A program made the position numbers and the translations under genes. A DNA stretch of 64,000 nucleotides, from the NCBI GenBank assembly GCA_027489035.1, contig JAIYAN010000015.1:186001-250000 (forward strand). Reading direction: 5' to 3'. Origin of the DNA: Chitinophagaceae bacterium. GTDB lineage: Bacteria > Bacteroidota > Bacteroidia > Chitinophagales > Chitinophagaceae. The notes under the pieces are model-generated. The model was not told the origin of the DNA, did not search any database, and worked only from the letters and a program-made list of their open reading frames with translations. Positions 1-7,680 of the stretch are shown piece by piece; the first letter of the stretch is position 1; each line of letters starts with the position of its first letter.

Positions 1-120
1 GGTAAAATAAATGGATTCATTATCATTTATAATGGGAATATAAAAACGCTCACGAAAATGTTTCAGCGTGTCTTGTTCATCAAGTTGTTTGGCGTATTCG
101 AGTGAGTTGATAAAGTTCAT
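1..120 (-). CDS. kynU: Kynureninase, N-terminal fragment cut by window edge
   Basis: The first 120 bases, read on the minus strand, encode an open N-terminus starting with ATG (CAT at 118-120): MNFINSLEYAKQLDEQD, then HFRERFYIP and SIYFT at the edge. This is how bacterial kynureninases begin; the family continues with a GNSLGLQP-type motif that would lie just outside the window. The enzyme is a cytoplasmic PLP-dependent hydrolase that cleaves kynurenine or 3-hydroxykynurenine to (hydroxy)anthranilate plus alanine. It was too short for the ORF track. It lies downstream of ridA and the aldehyde dehydrogenase on the same strand, and opposite haaO and ACMSD, which act immediately after it in the pathway. 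That context strongly supports the call. The gap to ridA is about 100 bp of TTCAA-type repeat. Confidence 0.8.
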   Translation of the reverse strand, partial: MNFINSLEYAKQLDEQDTLKHFRERFYIPIINDNESIYFT

Positions 121-125
121 TTTTT

Positions 126-224
126 TATTTTTTGTTCAATATGTTCAATGCGTTCAATTAGTTCAAAAGGTTCTAAAAGCCAACCTATTGAACCTTTTGA
201 ACCTCTTAAACCTTTTGAACGGGT
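126..224. repeat. TTCAA/GAACC degenerate repeat tract
   Basis: The spacer between kynU and ridA consists of degenerate 9-10 nt units such as GTTCAATGC, GTTCAATTA and GTTCAAAAG, then their complement as GAACCTTTTGAACC. The same phrases recur near 8.60, 42.19 and 45.64 kb, always between genes. No protein is supported. Confidence 0.7.
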
Positions 225-695
225 TTAATCAATTGTTGCGATAACTTTCAATTCTATACAAATAGGTGTGGGTAAGCTTTTTATTTCTACAGTTGTTCTG
301 CAAGCTTCAACATCTTTAAAGTATTCACCATAAATTTTATTATAGATTGGAAAATCGTTTTTCATGTTGGTTAAAAAAACGGTTACATCAACCATTTTAT
401 CCCAGCTACTTCCGCTTGCCTCCAATACTGCTTTTACATTGGCAAAAACCGAATGACATTCCGCTTCGATATCATATTTTACAATGTTACCCGCTTCATC
501 TAATTCCAAGCCTGGGATTTTATTATCCACAGCACTTCGGCTACCGATACCTGATATGAAAAGTAGGTTGCCAACTTTACGGGCGTGCGGATAAGCTCCT
601 AAAGGAGCGGCAGCGTTTGTTGTTTTGATTATTTCGTTTGTGGTTTGTTGTTTGTTGTTTGATGTTATGTTTGTTGTTGATGTTTCTCTGTTCAT
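225..695 (-). CDS. RidA/YjgF family protein, probable 2-aminomuconate deaminase
   Basis: A 156-residue RidA (Rid/YER057c/UK114) family protein. The family core starts near residue 22 (EIIKTTNAAAPLGAYPHARK). It has a LLFISGIG strand and a conserved arginine in the ACRTTVEI segment near the C-terminus; the final strand is IELKVIA. RidA-fold proteins hydrolyse enamine/imine intermediates, and in tryptophan degradation clusters a member deaminates 2-aminomuconate. Its place between kynU and the aminomuconic semialdehyde dehydrogenase fits that role (inference from context). The first ~21 residues are Thr/Asn/Gln-rich and come from a low-complexity TTTGTTGT tract, so they are probably not part of the fold. 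No internal ATG precedes the core, so the real start could be this ATG or a non-ATG codon. The frame is open upstream to the TAG that ends the four-helix ORF. Confidence 0.8.
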   Translation of the reverse strand: MNRETSTTNITSNNKQQTTNEIIKTTNAAAPLGAYPHARKVGNLLFISGIGSRSAVDNKIPGLELDEAGNIVKYDIEAECHSVFANVKAVLEASGSSWDKMVDVTVFLTNMKNDFPIYNKIYGEYFKDVEACRTTVEIKSLPTPICIELKVIATID

Positions 696-845
696 AAATT
701 TTAGTCCTTTATATTTAGAATAATTTAAGTAATTAATGAATGCTGCTATTTTATTGTTTAATTTTTCAGTTTCAGTAATTAGATTATTGAAATTGATTTC
801 ATGTATATATTTTTTATCAAGTGCTTGAATTAGCTGTGATTTTAA

Positions 846-1079
846 CTAATTAGCCGAACCTCTTGAAATACTTAAAAACTGAATAAACTCAAGTCTGCTC
901 GCTCTTCCAAAACCTTCTGCAATATTGTTCATTATAGATTCAGCAGATCTCATGATCTGGTCTTTCAATCCAAAATCTCTTTTCAATTCTGTTGTTTTTG
1001 TAAGCTCGATTATTTCTTTGTTTAATTGTCTTGCTATTTGCCAAATTTCTAGATCTTCAAATCTTCTGATGGTTGCCAT
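846..1079 (-). CDS. Four-helix-bundle protein (23S rRNA IVS type), truncated by nonsense codon
   Basis: A 77-residue ORF beginning MATIRRFEDLEIWQ, with the family hallmarks DLEIWQIAR, LKDQIMRSAESI and NIAEGFGR of the four-helix-bundle/S23 family, whose members often sit as isolated inserts in operons. Members are usually about 115-125 residues. Here the frame stops at TAG right after SRGSAN, but the bases beyond the stop still encode a fitting last helix (LKSQLIQALDKKYIHE...) in the same frame. Family members commonly have Glu where the TAG stands, so a single GAG-to-TAG change is the simplest explanation. After that helix the frame enters the ridA ORF without another stop. It may be a pseudogene or make a short product. 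The molecular function of the family is not established. Confidence 0.7.
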   Translation of the reverse strand: MATIRRFEDLEIWQIARQLNKEIIELTKTTELKRDFGLKDQIMRSAESIMNNIAEGFGRASRLEFIQFLSISRGSAN

Positions 1080-1179
1080 GTTATTTTAATTGTACGGTTA
1101 AGAATGTACATTAAAATTATCCCGAATTAAATCTATGGCAATGAAAAAGAACTGAAGAAAATTCAGAAACCAAAACAAA

Positions 1180-1256
1180 CCCCAAACCCCAAACCCCAAA
1201 CCCCAAACAACAAACAATAAACAATAAACAATAAACCACAAACAATAAACCACAAA
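1180..1256. repeat. CCCCAAA / AACAATAA low-complexity tandem tract
   Basis: Immediately after the aldehyde dehydrogenase stop lies a run of AAACCCC units followed by AAACAATAAAC and AAACCAC units. Related wording appears after the carboxyltransferase gene (29.79 kb) and before 45.87 kb. The track ORF over it is only translated repeat. Confidence 0.75.
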
Positions 1257-2714
1257 CTAGTATTCCACACAAACATTTTTCGCTTCCGTGAAAAACTTCA
1301 TCGCTTCCCATCCGCCTTCTCTGCCTACGCCACTATTTTTAATGCCGCCAAATGGGGTACGTAAATCTCTTTCCAACCAACAATTAATCCATACAATACC
1401 CGATTCTATTTTTGATGCTACCAAATTGGCTTTAGAAATATCTTGTGTCCAAATGGTTGCTGCCAAACCATATTCCGTTGCGTTAGCGAGTTCAAGTGCT
1501 TCTTCAATGGTATTAAAAGGTTGTAAAGTAACCACGGGACCAAAAATTTCTTCTTTATTTGTTCTGCAATTGGGGCCAAGGTTTTCGATTACTGTGGGTG
1601 CAATGAAATATCCATTTTCGCATCGGCCTTCCACTTTAACAGCATAACCACCACATAAAATTTTTCCACCTTCTTGTTTTGCCAATTCAATGCAGTTCAA
1701 CACTTTTTCAAAATGTACTTTACTAACCAATGCACCTTGTTTTGAAGATTCTAATAAAGGATCGCCATTGTTTAATTTTTCAACCCAAGGAATAAAATCA
1801 GTTTTGAATTTTTCATAAATGCTGGCTTCAATTAAAATCCGACTACCACACAAGCAAATTTGTCCTTGATTTCCAAAAGAAGAGCGAATGGTATTGTACA
1901 ACATTTTTTTCCAATCGCAATCTGCAAAAATGATGTTGGGATTTTTGCCACCAAGTTCTAATGATAATTTTTTAAACATGGGAGCGGCAATAGAAGCTAT
2001 TTTTTCACCGGCTTTTGTACTTCCGGTAAAAGAGATTGCTTTTATCAATGGATGCTTTACAATGGCTTCACCACAAGAAGGCCCATCACCGTGTAAGATA
2101 TTTAATACACCATTGGGCAGTCCCGCTTCTTTACAAATATTAGCCAAAAGATAAGCGGTAACCGGCGTTACTTCAGATGGTTTGGCAATAACACAATTTC
2201 CTGCTGCCAATGCTGGGGCTATTTTCCAAGTAAACAAGTATAAAGGTAAATTCCATGGAGAAATACAACCTACAATGCCAATAGGCTGACGAAGGGTATA
2301 ATTAATGGAATGATTTTGCTGCGAATGACTTTCGGATGCAAACTGCATGGCTGCAGTAGCAAAAAAACGAAAGTTAGAAGAAGCTCTGGGTATGTCAACT
2401 TGATTACTTAACCACAACGGTTTCCCATTGTCATTGGTTTCGGCTAAAGTCAAGGTTTCCATGTTTTCTTCAATCAGTTCTGCTATGCGATTTAGAATGC
2501 GGAATCTTTTTTCTGAGCTAGAATTTGACCATTCAGGGAATGCTTTTTTTGCTGCAATTACTGCTGTTTCAACATCTTCAGCGGTACTATTGGGGATTTT
2601 TCCATACACCAGCCCTGTAGCGGGGTTAACATTATCCAAAAAGTTATTTTTAATTGGGGCTAAAAAATCGCCATCAATAAAATTATCAAGTTGAAAAGGG
2701 ATGTCTAATTGCAT
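1257..2714 (-). CDS. 2-aminomuconic 6-semialdehyde dehydrogenase (ALDH8-like)
   Basis: A full-length 485-residue NAD(P)-dependent aldehyde dehydrogenase. Visible catalytic residues are Asn155 in the ISPWNLPL motif, the general base Glu253 in LELGGKNP, and the nucleophile Cys287 in GNQGQICLCGS. The nucleotide-binding FTGSTKAGEKI motif is near 229-239. The QICLCGSRI form of the active-site loop resembles ALDH8A1/AmnC enzymes, which oxidise 2-aminomuconic semialdehyde to 2-aminomuconate in the kynurenine pathway. It heads a minus-strand group with the four-helix ORF, ridA and kynU, and is divergent from haaO with a spacer of about 115 bp. The ATG at 2714 is supported by the normal N-terminus (DNFIDGDFLAP). 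The specific substrate is inferred from motif and neighbours; it could in principle be a hydroxymuconic semialdehyde dehydrogenase. Confidence 0.88.
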   Translation of the reverse strand: MQLDIPFQLDNFIDGDFLAPIKNNFLDNVNPATGLVYGKIPNSTAEDVETAVIAAKKAFPEWSNSSSEKRFRILNRIAELIEENMETLTLAETNDNGKPLWLSNQVDIPRASSNFRFFATAAMQFASESHSQQNHSINYTLRQPIGIVGCISPWNLPLYLFTWKIAPALAAGNCVIAKPSEVTPVTAYLLANICKEAGLPNGVLNILHGDGPSCGEAIVKHPLIKAISFTGSTKAGEKIASIAAPMFKKLSLELGGKNPNIIFADCDWKKMLYNTIRSSFGNQGQICLCGSRILIEASIYEKFKTDFIPWVEKLNNGDPLLESSKQGALVSKVHFEKVLNCIELAKQEGGKILCGGYAVKVEGRCENGYFIAPTVIENLGPNCRTNKEEIFGPVVTLQPFNTIEEALELANATEYGLAATIWTQDISKANLVASKIESGIVWINCWLERDLRTPFGGIKNSGVGREGGWEAMKFFTEAKNVCVEY

Positions 2715-2829
2715 GCGTTAAAGGTAAATAAATAAGTTTTTATGCAAGAAATGTTTGTTAGAATTTTGGATTTAAAAGCATTTTATAAGGATAAAAAAAA
2801 TTATCTTTCCGTTCTAAAAAATAAAATAT

Positions 2830-3354
2830 ATGGCCGTAACAGCTCCTTTCAATTTAAAAAAATGGATAGATGAACATCGTCATTTATTAAAACCACCAGT
2901 TGGAAATCAATGCATTTATAAAGATGCCGAAAATTTTATTGTGATGGTGGTTGGTGGCCCCAATTCGCGTAAAGATTATCATTACAATGAAAGTGAAGAA
3001 TTATACTATCAGTTAGAAGGTGATATTGTGGTTAAAATAATTGATGATGGCGTGCCTAAAGATATTCATATAAATGAGGGTGATATGTTTTTATTACCAC
3101 CTAAAACGCCGCATTCACCTCAACGAGGCGAAAATACCATTGGGTTGGTTATTGAAAAAGTAAGGGCAACTGAAGAAGACGGATTTTTATGGTATTGCGA
3201 AAAATGTGGCGATAAACTGTATGAAGCCCATTTAAATGTAACCGATATCGTAAAACAATTACCTCCAATTATGGAAGGATTTTATGCAGATGAGCACAAA
3301 CGAACTTGTAATAAATGCGGATCGGTGATGGCACCGCCGGTGAAGAGAGGTTAA
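2830..3354 (+). CDS. haaO: 3-hydroxyanthranilate 3,4-dioxygenase
   Basis: A 174-residue cupin enzyme that opens the ring of 3-hydroxyanthranilate to ACMS using Fe(II) and O2. The iron ligands known for the family are present at the expected positions: His51 and Glu57 (HYNESEE) and His95 (TPHSPQR). The substrate-binding Arg47, Arg99 and Glu110 are also in place. Two CxxC pairs, Cys123/126 (CEKCG) and Cys160/163 (CNKCG), form the second rubredoxin-like metal site typical of bacterial forms. Length matches the family. It is followed on the same strand by ACMSD, which uses its product. The gap between them (~180 bp) is filled with repeats, so co-transcription is likely but not tight. Confidence 0.96.
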   Translation: MAVTAPFNLKKWIDEHRHLLKPPVGNQCIYKDAENFIVMVVGGPNSRKDYHYNESEELYYQLEGDIVVKIIDDGVPKDIHINEGDMFLLPPKTPHSPQRGENTIGLVIEKVRATEEDGFLWYCEKCGDKLYEAHLNVTDIVKQLPPIMEGFYADEHKRTCNKCGSVMAPPVKRG

Positions 3355-3355
3355 A

Positions 3356-3403
3356 AAGGTTTAAGGTTTAACGGTTTAAGGTTTAATGGTTTAATGGTTA
3401 GGG
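3356..3403 (+). repeat. GGTTTAA tandem tract
   Basis: Six or so GGTTTAA-type units (AAGGTTTAAGGTTTAACGG...) directly follow the haaO stop codon. They belong to the dispersed GGTTTAA family seen in many spacers of this window. Confidence 0.75.
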
Positions 3404-3469
3404 AGTCAACAAAAATAATAATCATATTCGACTTTGTATTCTAGATGCTAGATATGGAACGATAATAAA

Positions 3470-3511
3470 CCCCCTTCACCTTTCGGGGGAAGGGTTGGGG
3501 ATGGGGGCTTC
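3470..3511 (+). repeat. G/C-rich intergenic element, copy 1 (upstream of ACMSD)
   Basis: The element reads CCCCCTTCACCTTTCGGGGG, then AAGGGTTGGGGATGGGGGCT. An inverted copy lies at 4510-4547 and a direct copy at 6453-6494. It contains a small CCTTTCGGGGG hairpin. Copies 1 and 2 flank the ACMSD gene as an inverted pair. Confidence 0.85.
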
Positions 3512-3532
3512 AAACCCCAAACATTTTAATTT

Positions 3533-4543
3533 ATGAAAATCGACATCCACACACATATCATGCCCGACAAAATGCCCAATTGGGTGAAGAAGTTTGGCTA
3601 TGGCGAGTTTATACATCTTGAACACCGCAATTGCAAAGCTTGTATGATGAAGGGCGATAAATTATTTAGAGAAGTTGAGGACAATTGTTTTGAAGCCAAG
3701 GTTCGGTTACAAGAAATGGAAGATACGAATGTAGATATACAAGTACTTTCAACGATTCCTGTGTTATTTAATTATTGGGCGAAGCCACATGATGGGTTGG
3801 AAACTTCTCGTTTTTTTAACGACCATATTTGCGAAACCGTTGTACAACATCCCAATCACTTTATGGGAATAGGTACAGTGCCATTGCAAGATGTAGATTT
3901 GGCGATTAAAGAAATGGAGCGATGTGTACAAGAATTGAAAATGCCGGGTTTGGAAATAGGCAGTAATATCAATGGCAAAAATTTGGGCGATGAAATATTT
4001 TTTCCTTTTTATAAAAGAGCGGAGGAATTGGGATGCGCATTATTTATACATCCTTGGGAAATGATGGGGGAGCAGCAGATGCAAAAATATTGGTTGCCTT
4101 GGCTGGTAGGAATGCCTGCTGAAACATCTAGGGCAATTTGTTCGATGATTTTTGGTGGCGTGCTAGAAAAATTCCCAAAACTTAGGTTGGCCTTTGCTCA
4201 TGGAGGCGGTTCATTTCCGTTAACCATTGGAAGAATCGAACATGGGTTTAATGTTCGTCCTGATTTAGTAGCCATAGACAATCCCATTAACCCCAGAAAT
4301 TATATTGGTAAATTTTGGATTGATGGTTTGGTACATGATAAAAAAGCGATGGAGTTTTTAATCGATGTAATGGGCGAAGATTTTATTTGCATGGGCAGTG
4401 ATTATCCGTTTCCGTTAGGAGAACATAGACCAGGCGCATTAATAGAAAGTATGGAATTATCTAAAGAATTAAAGGAGAAATTGTTGTTTAAAAATGCGAT
4501 GGATTGGTTAAGCCCCCATCCCCAACCCTTCCCCCAAAGGTGA
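3533..4543 (+). CDS. 2-amino-3-carboxymuconate-6-semialdehyde decarboxylase (ACMSD)
   Basis: A 336-residue amidohydrolase-superfamily decarboxylase that converts ACMS to 2-aminomuconic semialdehyde. This diverts the pathway away from quinolinate and NAD synthesis into catabolism. Zinc ligands are visible: His6 and His8 (DIHTHIMP), His173 (FIHPWEM), His223 (FAHGGGSFP) and Asp290 (GSDYPFPLGE); Arg234 after TIG matches a substrate arginine. It follows haaO, and its product is the substrate of the divergent aldehyde dehydrogenase. The last ten residues (SPHPQPFPQR) and the stop codon are encoded by an inverted copy of the intergenic element, so the original C-terminus appears to have been replaced or extended after MDWL. 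The catalytic core is intact. Confidence 0.95.
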   Translation: MKIDIHTHIMPDKMPNWVKKFGYGEFIHLEHRNCKACMMKGDKLFREVEDNCFEAKVRLQEMEDTNVDIQVLSTIPVLFNYWAKPHDGLETSRFFNDHICETVVQHPNHFMGIGTVPLQDVDLAIKEMERCVQELKMPGLEIGSNINGKNLGDEIFFPFYKRAEELGCALFIHPWEMMGEQQMQKYWLPWLVGMPAETSRAICSMIFGGVLEKFPKLRLAFAHGGGSFPLTIGRIEHGFNVRPDLVAIDNPINPRNYIGKFWIDGLVHDKKAMEFLIDVMGEDFICMGSDYPFPLGEHRPGALIESMELSKELKEKLLFKNAMDWLSPHPQPFPQR

Positions 4544-4547
4544 AGAG
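4510..4547 (-). repeat. G/C-rich intergenic element, copy 2, inverted, overlapping ACMSD stop
   Basis: Reads AGCCCCCATCCCCAACCCTT then CCCCCAAAGGTGAAG, the reverse complement of the element at 3470-3511 with one or two changes. The TGA within AAAGGTGAAG is the ACMSD stop codon. Confidence 0.85.
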
Positions 4548-4760
4548 AGTGTGAGCGTACAAAAATTGATGATAAACCACAATTTCAGCCATGTGAGAGG
4601 TTGGTTCCGGTTTTTAGGGATATAAGAAATAAGGATTGAAAAATAAAGAATAAGGAAGTGGAATTCAACACCACTTTTAAATTTTTTGTTCTTTACGAAA
4701 ATTAAATTAACCCAATGTTTCAACCGTGGGTAAAAAAAATCAAACCTGCGTTATATATAT

Positions 4761-5126
4761 ATGAAAGCTAAATCAGTTGCCTTTTTATTCATTTGTTCAA
4801 TAATTGGATTTATGGTGAAATTGCCTAAGGTTTTTCATCATTATGATAAAGTATTACATGCACTTTTCTATTTCGCTGCAGCATTTATTTTGAATTTTAT
4901 TTATCCTAAACGATGGTATTTTATTACTGCTGGCTTATTCTTTTTTGGCGTAATGATAGAGTTTTTTCAAGAATTTTCTAACAAATTTGTAGGCAAAAAG
5001 ATACATGGGAAATTTGACATTCAAGATATTAAATACAATGCCATTGGGCTTTTCATCGGAACACTATGTTTTTTTACAATACAATTTTTGATTCAAGTTG
5101 TTTTCGTAAAAAAAACTAAAGTGTAA
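4761..5126 (+). CDS. VanZ-like family membrane protein
   Basis: A 121-residue protein with four hydrophobic segments (about residues 5-22, 32-50, 53-70 and 92-115). It has the VanZ-like pattern: DKVLHALFYF at the second helix, an IEFFQEF motif after the third, and a D..DIKYNAIG motif before the fourth. VanZ-like proteins are inner-membrane proteins found widely; one member gives low-level teicoplanin resistance, but most have no defined role, so no resistance function is claimed. It stands alone on the plus strand between the repeat-rich spacer after ACMSD and an unrelated gene. The spacer before it contains half of the CCGTGGG palindrome (AACCGTGGGT near 4721). Confidence 0.75.
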   Translation: MKAKSVAFLFICSIIGFMVKLPKVFHHYDKVLHALFYFAAAFILNFIYPKRWYFITAGLFFFGVMIEFFQEFSNKFVGKKIHGKFDIQDIKYNAIGLFIGTLCFFTIQFLIQVVFVKKTKV

Positions 5127-5202
5127 AAAATGGGCTAATTGAATCGATTAGGAATGTATCTTTCGATTTGTATATTTCAACGGCTTAATAAATTAAAAAA
5201 TA

Positions 5203-6210
5203 TTGACTTCAAAAGTTACGATACTAAAATATATATCCGCAATGGACACAGAAAAGTTGTCCTTGTTTTTAGATGAAAATACAAGTTATAATAAAGCTTC
5301 GAATAAGATTTTTATTGATAAACTTTTGAATTTATGTAGTTTTCTTAATTTTTTTGGTGACACTAAACTAATGTACTTGCCAGGAATAAATGGGGTTGAT
5401 GAATTTGTGAATGAACATTGCAACAGATTTACATTTGTCAATAGCAATTCAACAAGACACATTACTGTAATTTTTGAAGAAAATGAAGTCAGGGTAACCG
5501 GTGCTTATGAATCATGGAATTCTAAAGGATATTCTTTAGATTCAACATATTTCAAACGATTTTCAATATCAAAACGATCCGATCAAATAAATGCATTTGA
5601 TTTTTCAATTGACTATCTCTTGAAAGTTGAAAAGTGTAACGCCGCAATAAATGAAATAAGTAGCAAAGAAACAAATTACATACACAAAGCAGATTATGTT
5701 GATTGGATAAATAAGTATGAACATTTAAAAGATGAGCAATATGGATTTTTGTTTTACCCATTTCTTCAATTGGAAAATTTCAATTACTTATTTTATATTT
5801 TATCCCAATATAAATTCTACGTAGAATTAAATGATGACTGTATTAAAGCGAATCAAGAATATATCGTTACAGACATTTCAAATGAAGATGCATTAATAGA
5901 ATGGTTAATTAAGTTTGAAAAACTCGGAAATAGTTTGGATGCAATAAAAGAAACCCCATTAAATATATATGATAATGAAGAGGAATTTGAAACAGGTTTT
6001 GTAACCGTTCACGATAAAATGAACATAAAAATCGCAGTTGCTGATTTTGAAAACGTACTCGAATTTTTCGACAATTTTTTTACGCCATATTTCAAAATGT
6101 GTGAAAAATACGGCGAGGTAGACAACACTGAAATTAATGAAGATTTTGAATTTCAATTAGATTATAAAAGTCTTCAAGAGCTTGTGAACGAGCAAAAAAA
6201 GAGATTGTAG
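5203..6210 (+). CDS. Uncharacterised acidic protein (335 aa)
   Basis: No function is recognised. The protein is acidic, without signal peptide or clear membrane segment, so probably cytoplasmic. The N-terminal part (LSLFLDENTSYNKASNKIF, then GDTKL, FTFVNSNSTRHITVIFEENE) resembles a group of Bacteroidetes hypothetical proteins I recall only by pattern. The ORF starts with TTG at 5203; the first ATG is codon 14 (5242). The upstream start keeps a short helix (ILKYISAMD) that looks part of the fold, so I keep it with moderate doubt. Base composition is AT-rich like its neighbours. It is a single gene with about 75 bp before it and a repeat-filled spacer after it. Confidence 0.6.
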   Translation: MTSKVTILKYISAMDTEKLSLFLDENTSYNKASNKIFIDKLLNLCSFLNFFGDTKLMYLPGINGVDEFVNEHCNRFTFVNSNSTRHITVIFEENEVRVTGAYESWNSKGYSLDSTYFKRFSISKRSDQINAFDFSIDYLLKVEKCNAAINEISSKETNYIHKADYVDWINKYEHLKDEQYGFLFYPFLQLENFNYLFYILSQYKFYVELNDDCIKANQEYIVTDISNEDALIEWLIKFEKLGNSLDAIKETPLNIYDNEEEFETGFVTVHDKMNIKIAVADFENVLEFFDNFFTPYFKMCEKYGEVDNTEINEDFEFQLDYKSLQELVNEQKKRL

Positions 6211-6581
6211 TAGCGGGATAGATTAAAGGTTTAAATCGCTGCGCTGGTTTAATGGTTTAATTTTCTGCGCGGGTTTAAAGGGTGCAAGTATTTTCCATTT
6301 TAGCAGTTGTTGAATCTTTTGTTAATTGAATTGAAAAATTTGTGCGGTTTTTTTATGTCGCCCCGCTGGGGCTTTAATGCAATCATCATACAATTCTAGT
6401 GATATTTCACCCCGCTGGGGTTATTGTATGATTATCATTTTTTGAATGCTCAGGCTCCCTTCACCTTTCGGGGGAAGGGCTGGGTATGGGAGCCTTAAAC
6501 CATTAGACCAGCGAAGCGAATTAAACCAACGAAGTGATTTAAACCTGTACACAAAAACTTACCCTTGGGGGATCGAGGGGG
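6211..6581. repeat. Repeat-filled spacer: GGTTTAA units, CCCCGCTGGGG pair, G/C-rich element copy 3
   Basis: No gene is seen in these 371 bp. From left: GGTTTAA units with GCTGCGCTGG and CTGCGCGGG inserts (6223-6285). Then come two CCCCGCTGGGG palindromes (6361-6371 and 6410-6420), with ATCATACAA and TTGTATGAT arms that make an inverted-repeat module. Next is copy 3 of the G/C-rich element (6453-6494). Last is a reverse-orientation GGTTTAA block (TTAGACCAGCGAAGCGAATT) just before the mrp stop. Confidence 0.8.
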
Positions 6582-7646
6582 CTACATTCCTGCATTATTC
6601 ACCGCAATTGCCCTTACTACTTTCCCCGCGAATTCTATAAACGCATTTTTTGAAATCATCTCATCGCTTGTCATGATTGGTGCGCCCGAATCACCACCTT
6701 CGCGGATACTTTGTACCAATGGAATCTGACCTAGGAAATTGATGTCGTATTCATCGGCCAAATTTTTACCACCATCTTTTCCAAAAATATAATATTTGTT
6801 ATCAGGCAATTCTGCCGGTGTGAAATAGCTCATATTTTCTACCATGCCAATTACAGGTACTTTTAGTTGCGCTTGTCCAAACATGGCGATGCCTTTTTTT
6901 GCATCGGCTAAAGCTACCAATTGAGGCGTAGTTACTACCACAACTCCGGTCACGGGTACATTTTGAACGATGGTTAAATGGATATCTCCTGTACCTGGTG
7001 GCATATCTATTACCAAATAATCCAATTCTCCCCAATCTACATCACTTACAAATTGACGAATGGCACTGCTTACCATTGGGCCTCGCCAAACTACAGCTTG
7101 CTTTTCATCAATTAACAATCCGATGCTCATTACTTTTATTCCGTATTTTTCTATCGGAACAATCAATCCTTTTCCATCAGTTTCGCGCATCATTGGTCTT
7201 TCTCCACGGATGCCGAACATAATATGCTGACTTGGGCCATAAATATCTGCATCCATCAATCCCACTTTTGCGCCACCTTCAGCCAGTGCTAAAGCTAAAT
7301 TAGCGGAAACGGTACTTTTTCCAACGCCTCCTTTTCCACTTACAACAGCTATAATATTTTTTACACCTCCCAATACTGTTTTAGCATCTAATCGGTTTGT
7401 AGTGGTATTGCTGGTGAAGTTTACAGTTACTTCAGCCTCTTTATTGACCAAAAGTTTGACTGCGTTCACACACGCATTCATGATCATATCTTTCATCGGA
7501 CAAGCAGGAGTAGTAAGCACAACTGTAAATGAAACATTATTCCCATCAATTAAAATATCCTTCACCATATTTAAAGTCACCAAGTCTTTACCTAAATCGG
7601 GCTCTTGCACATTGCTTAATGCAGCTAAAATCGCTTCGTTTGTCAT
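6582..7646 (-). CDS. Mrp/ApbC/NBP35 family P-loop iron-sulfur carrier
   Basis: A 354-residue cytoplasmic ATPase of the Mrp/NBP35 group, which hold and deliver [4Fe-4S] clusters. Residues ~1-75 form a MIP18/DUF59-type domain (VQEPDLGKDLVTL; TTPACPMKD), as in bacterial Mrp. The deviant Walker A GKGGVGKST is near 104-112, followed by DADIYGPSQ, DMPPGTGD and PQLVALADA, all diagnostic. The stretch after ENMSYFTP, where many Mrp proteins carry a CPxC cluster-binding motif, has no cysteines here (AELPDNKYYIFGKDGG); I believe this variant is common in Bacteroidetes. It is a single minus-strand gene with a TAATTTTG promoter-like box about 35 bp upstream of the ATG. Confidence 0.9.
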   Translation of the reverse strand: MTNEAILAALSNVQEPDLGKDLVTLNMVKDILIDGNNVSFTVVLTTPACPMKDMIMNACVNAVKLLVNKEAEVTVNFTSNTTTNRLDAKTVLGGVKNIIAVVSGKGGVGKSTVSANLALALAEGGAKVGLMDADIYGPSQHIMFGIRGERPMMRETDGKGLIVPIEKYGIKVMSIGLLIDEKQAVVWRGPMVSSAIRQFVSDVDWGELDYLVIDMPPGTGDIHLTIVQNVPVTGVVVVTTPQLVALADAKKGIAMFGQAQLKVPVIGMVENMSYFTPAELPDNKYYIFGKDGGKNLADEYDINFLGQIPLVQSIREGGDSGAPIMTSDEMISKNAFIEFAGKVVRAIAVNNAGM

Positions 7647-7680
7647 CGTTGAAAATTTGTTAATTGTTAAAACAGTTCCG

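Noticed and set aside
1117-1311. 64-aa minus-strand ORF (GFGVWGLGFVLV...)
   Set aside because: Mostly translation of the CCCCAAA/AACAATAA tract and overlaps the dehydrogenase end.
4508-4723. 71-aa ORF opposite the ACMSD end
   Set aside because: Starts in AT-rich spacer and ends in the G/C-rich repeat; no protein-like features.
4761-5126. Glycopeptide resistance role for the VanZ-like protein
   Set aside because: No van genes nearby, and most VanZ-like proteins have no link to resistance.
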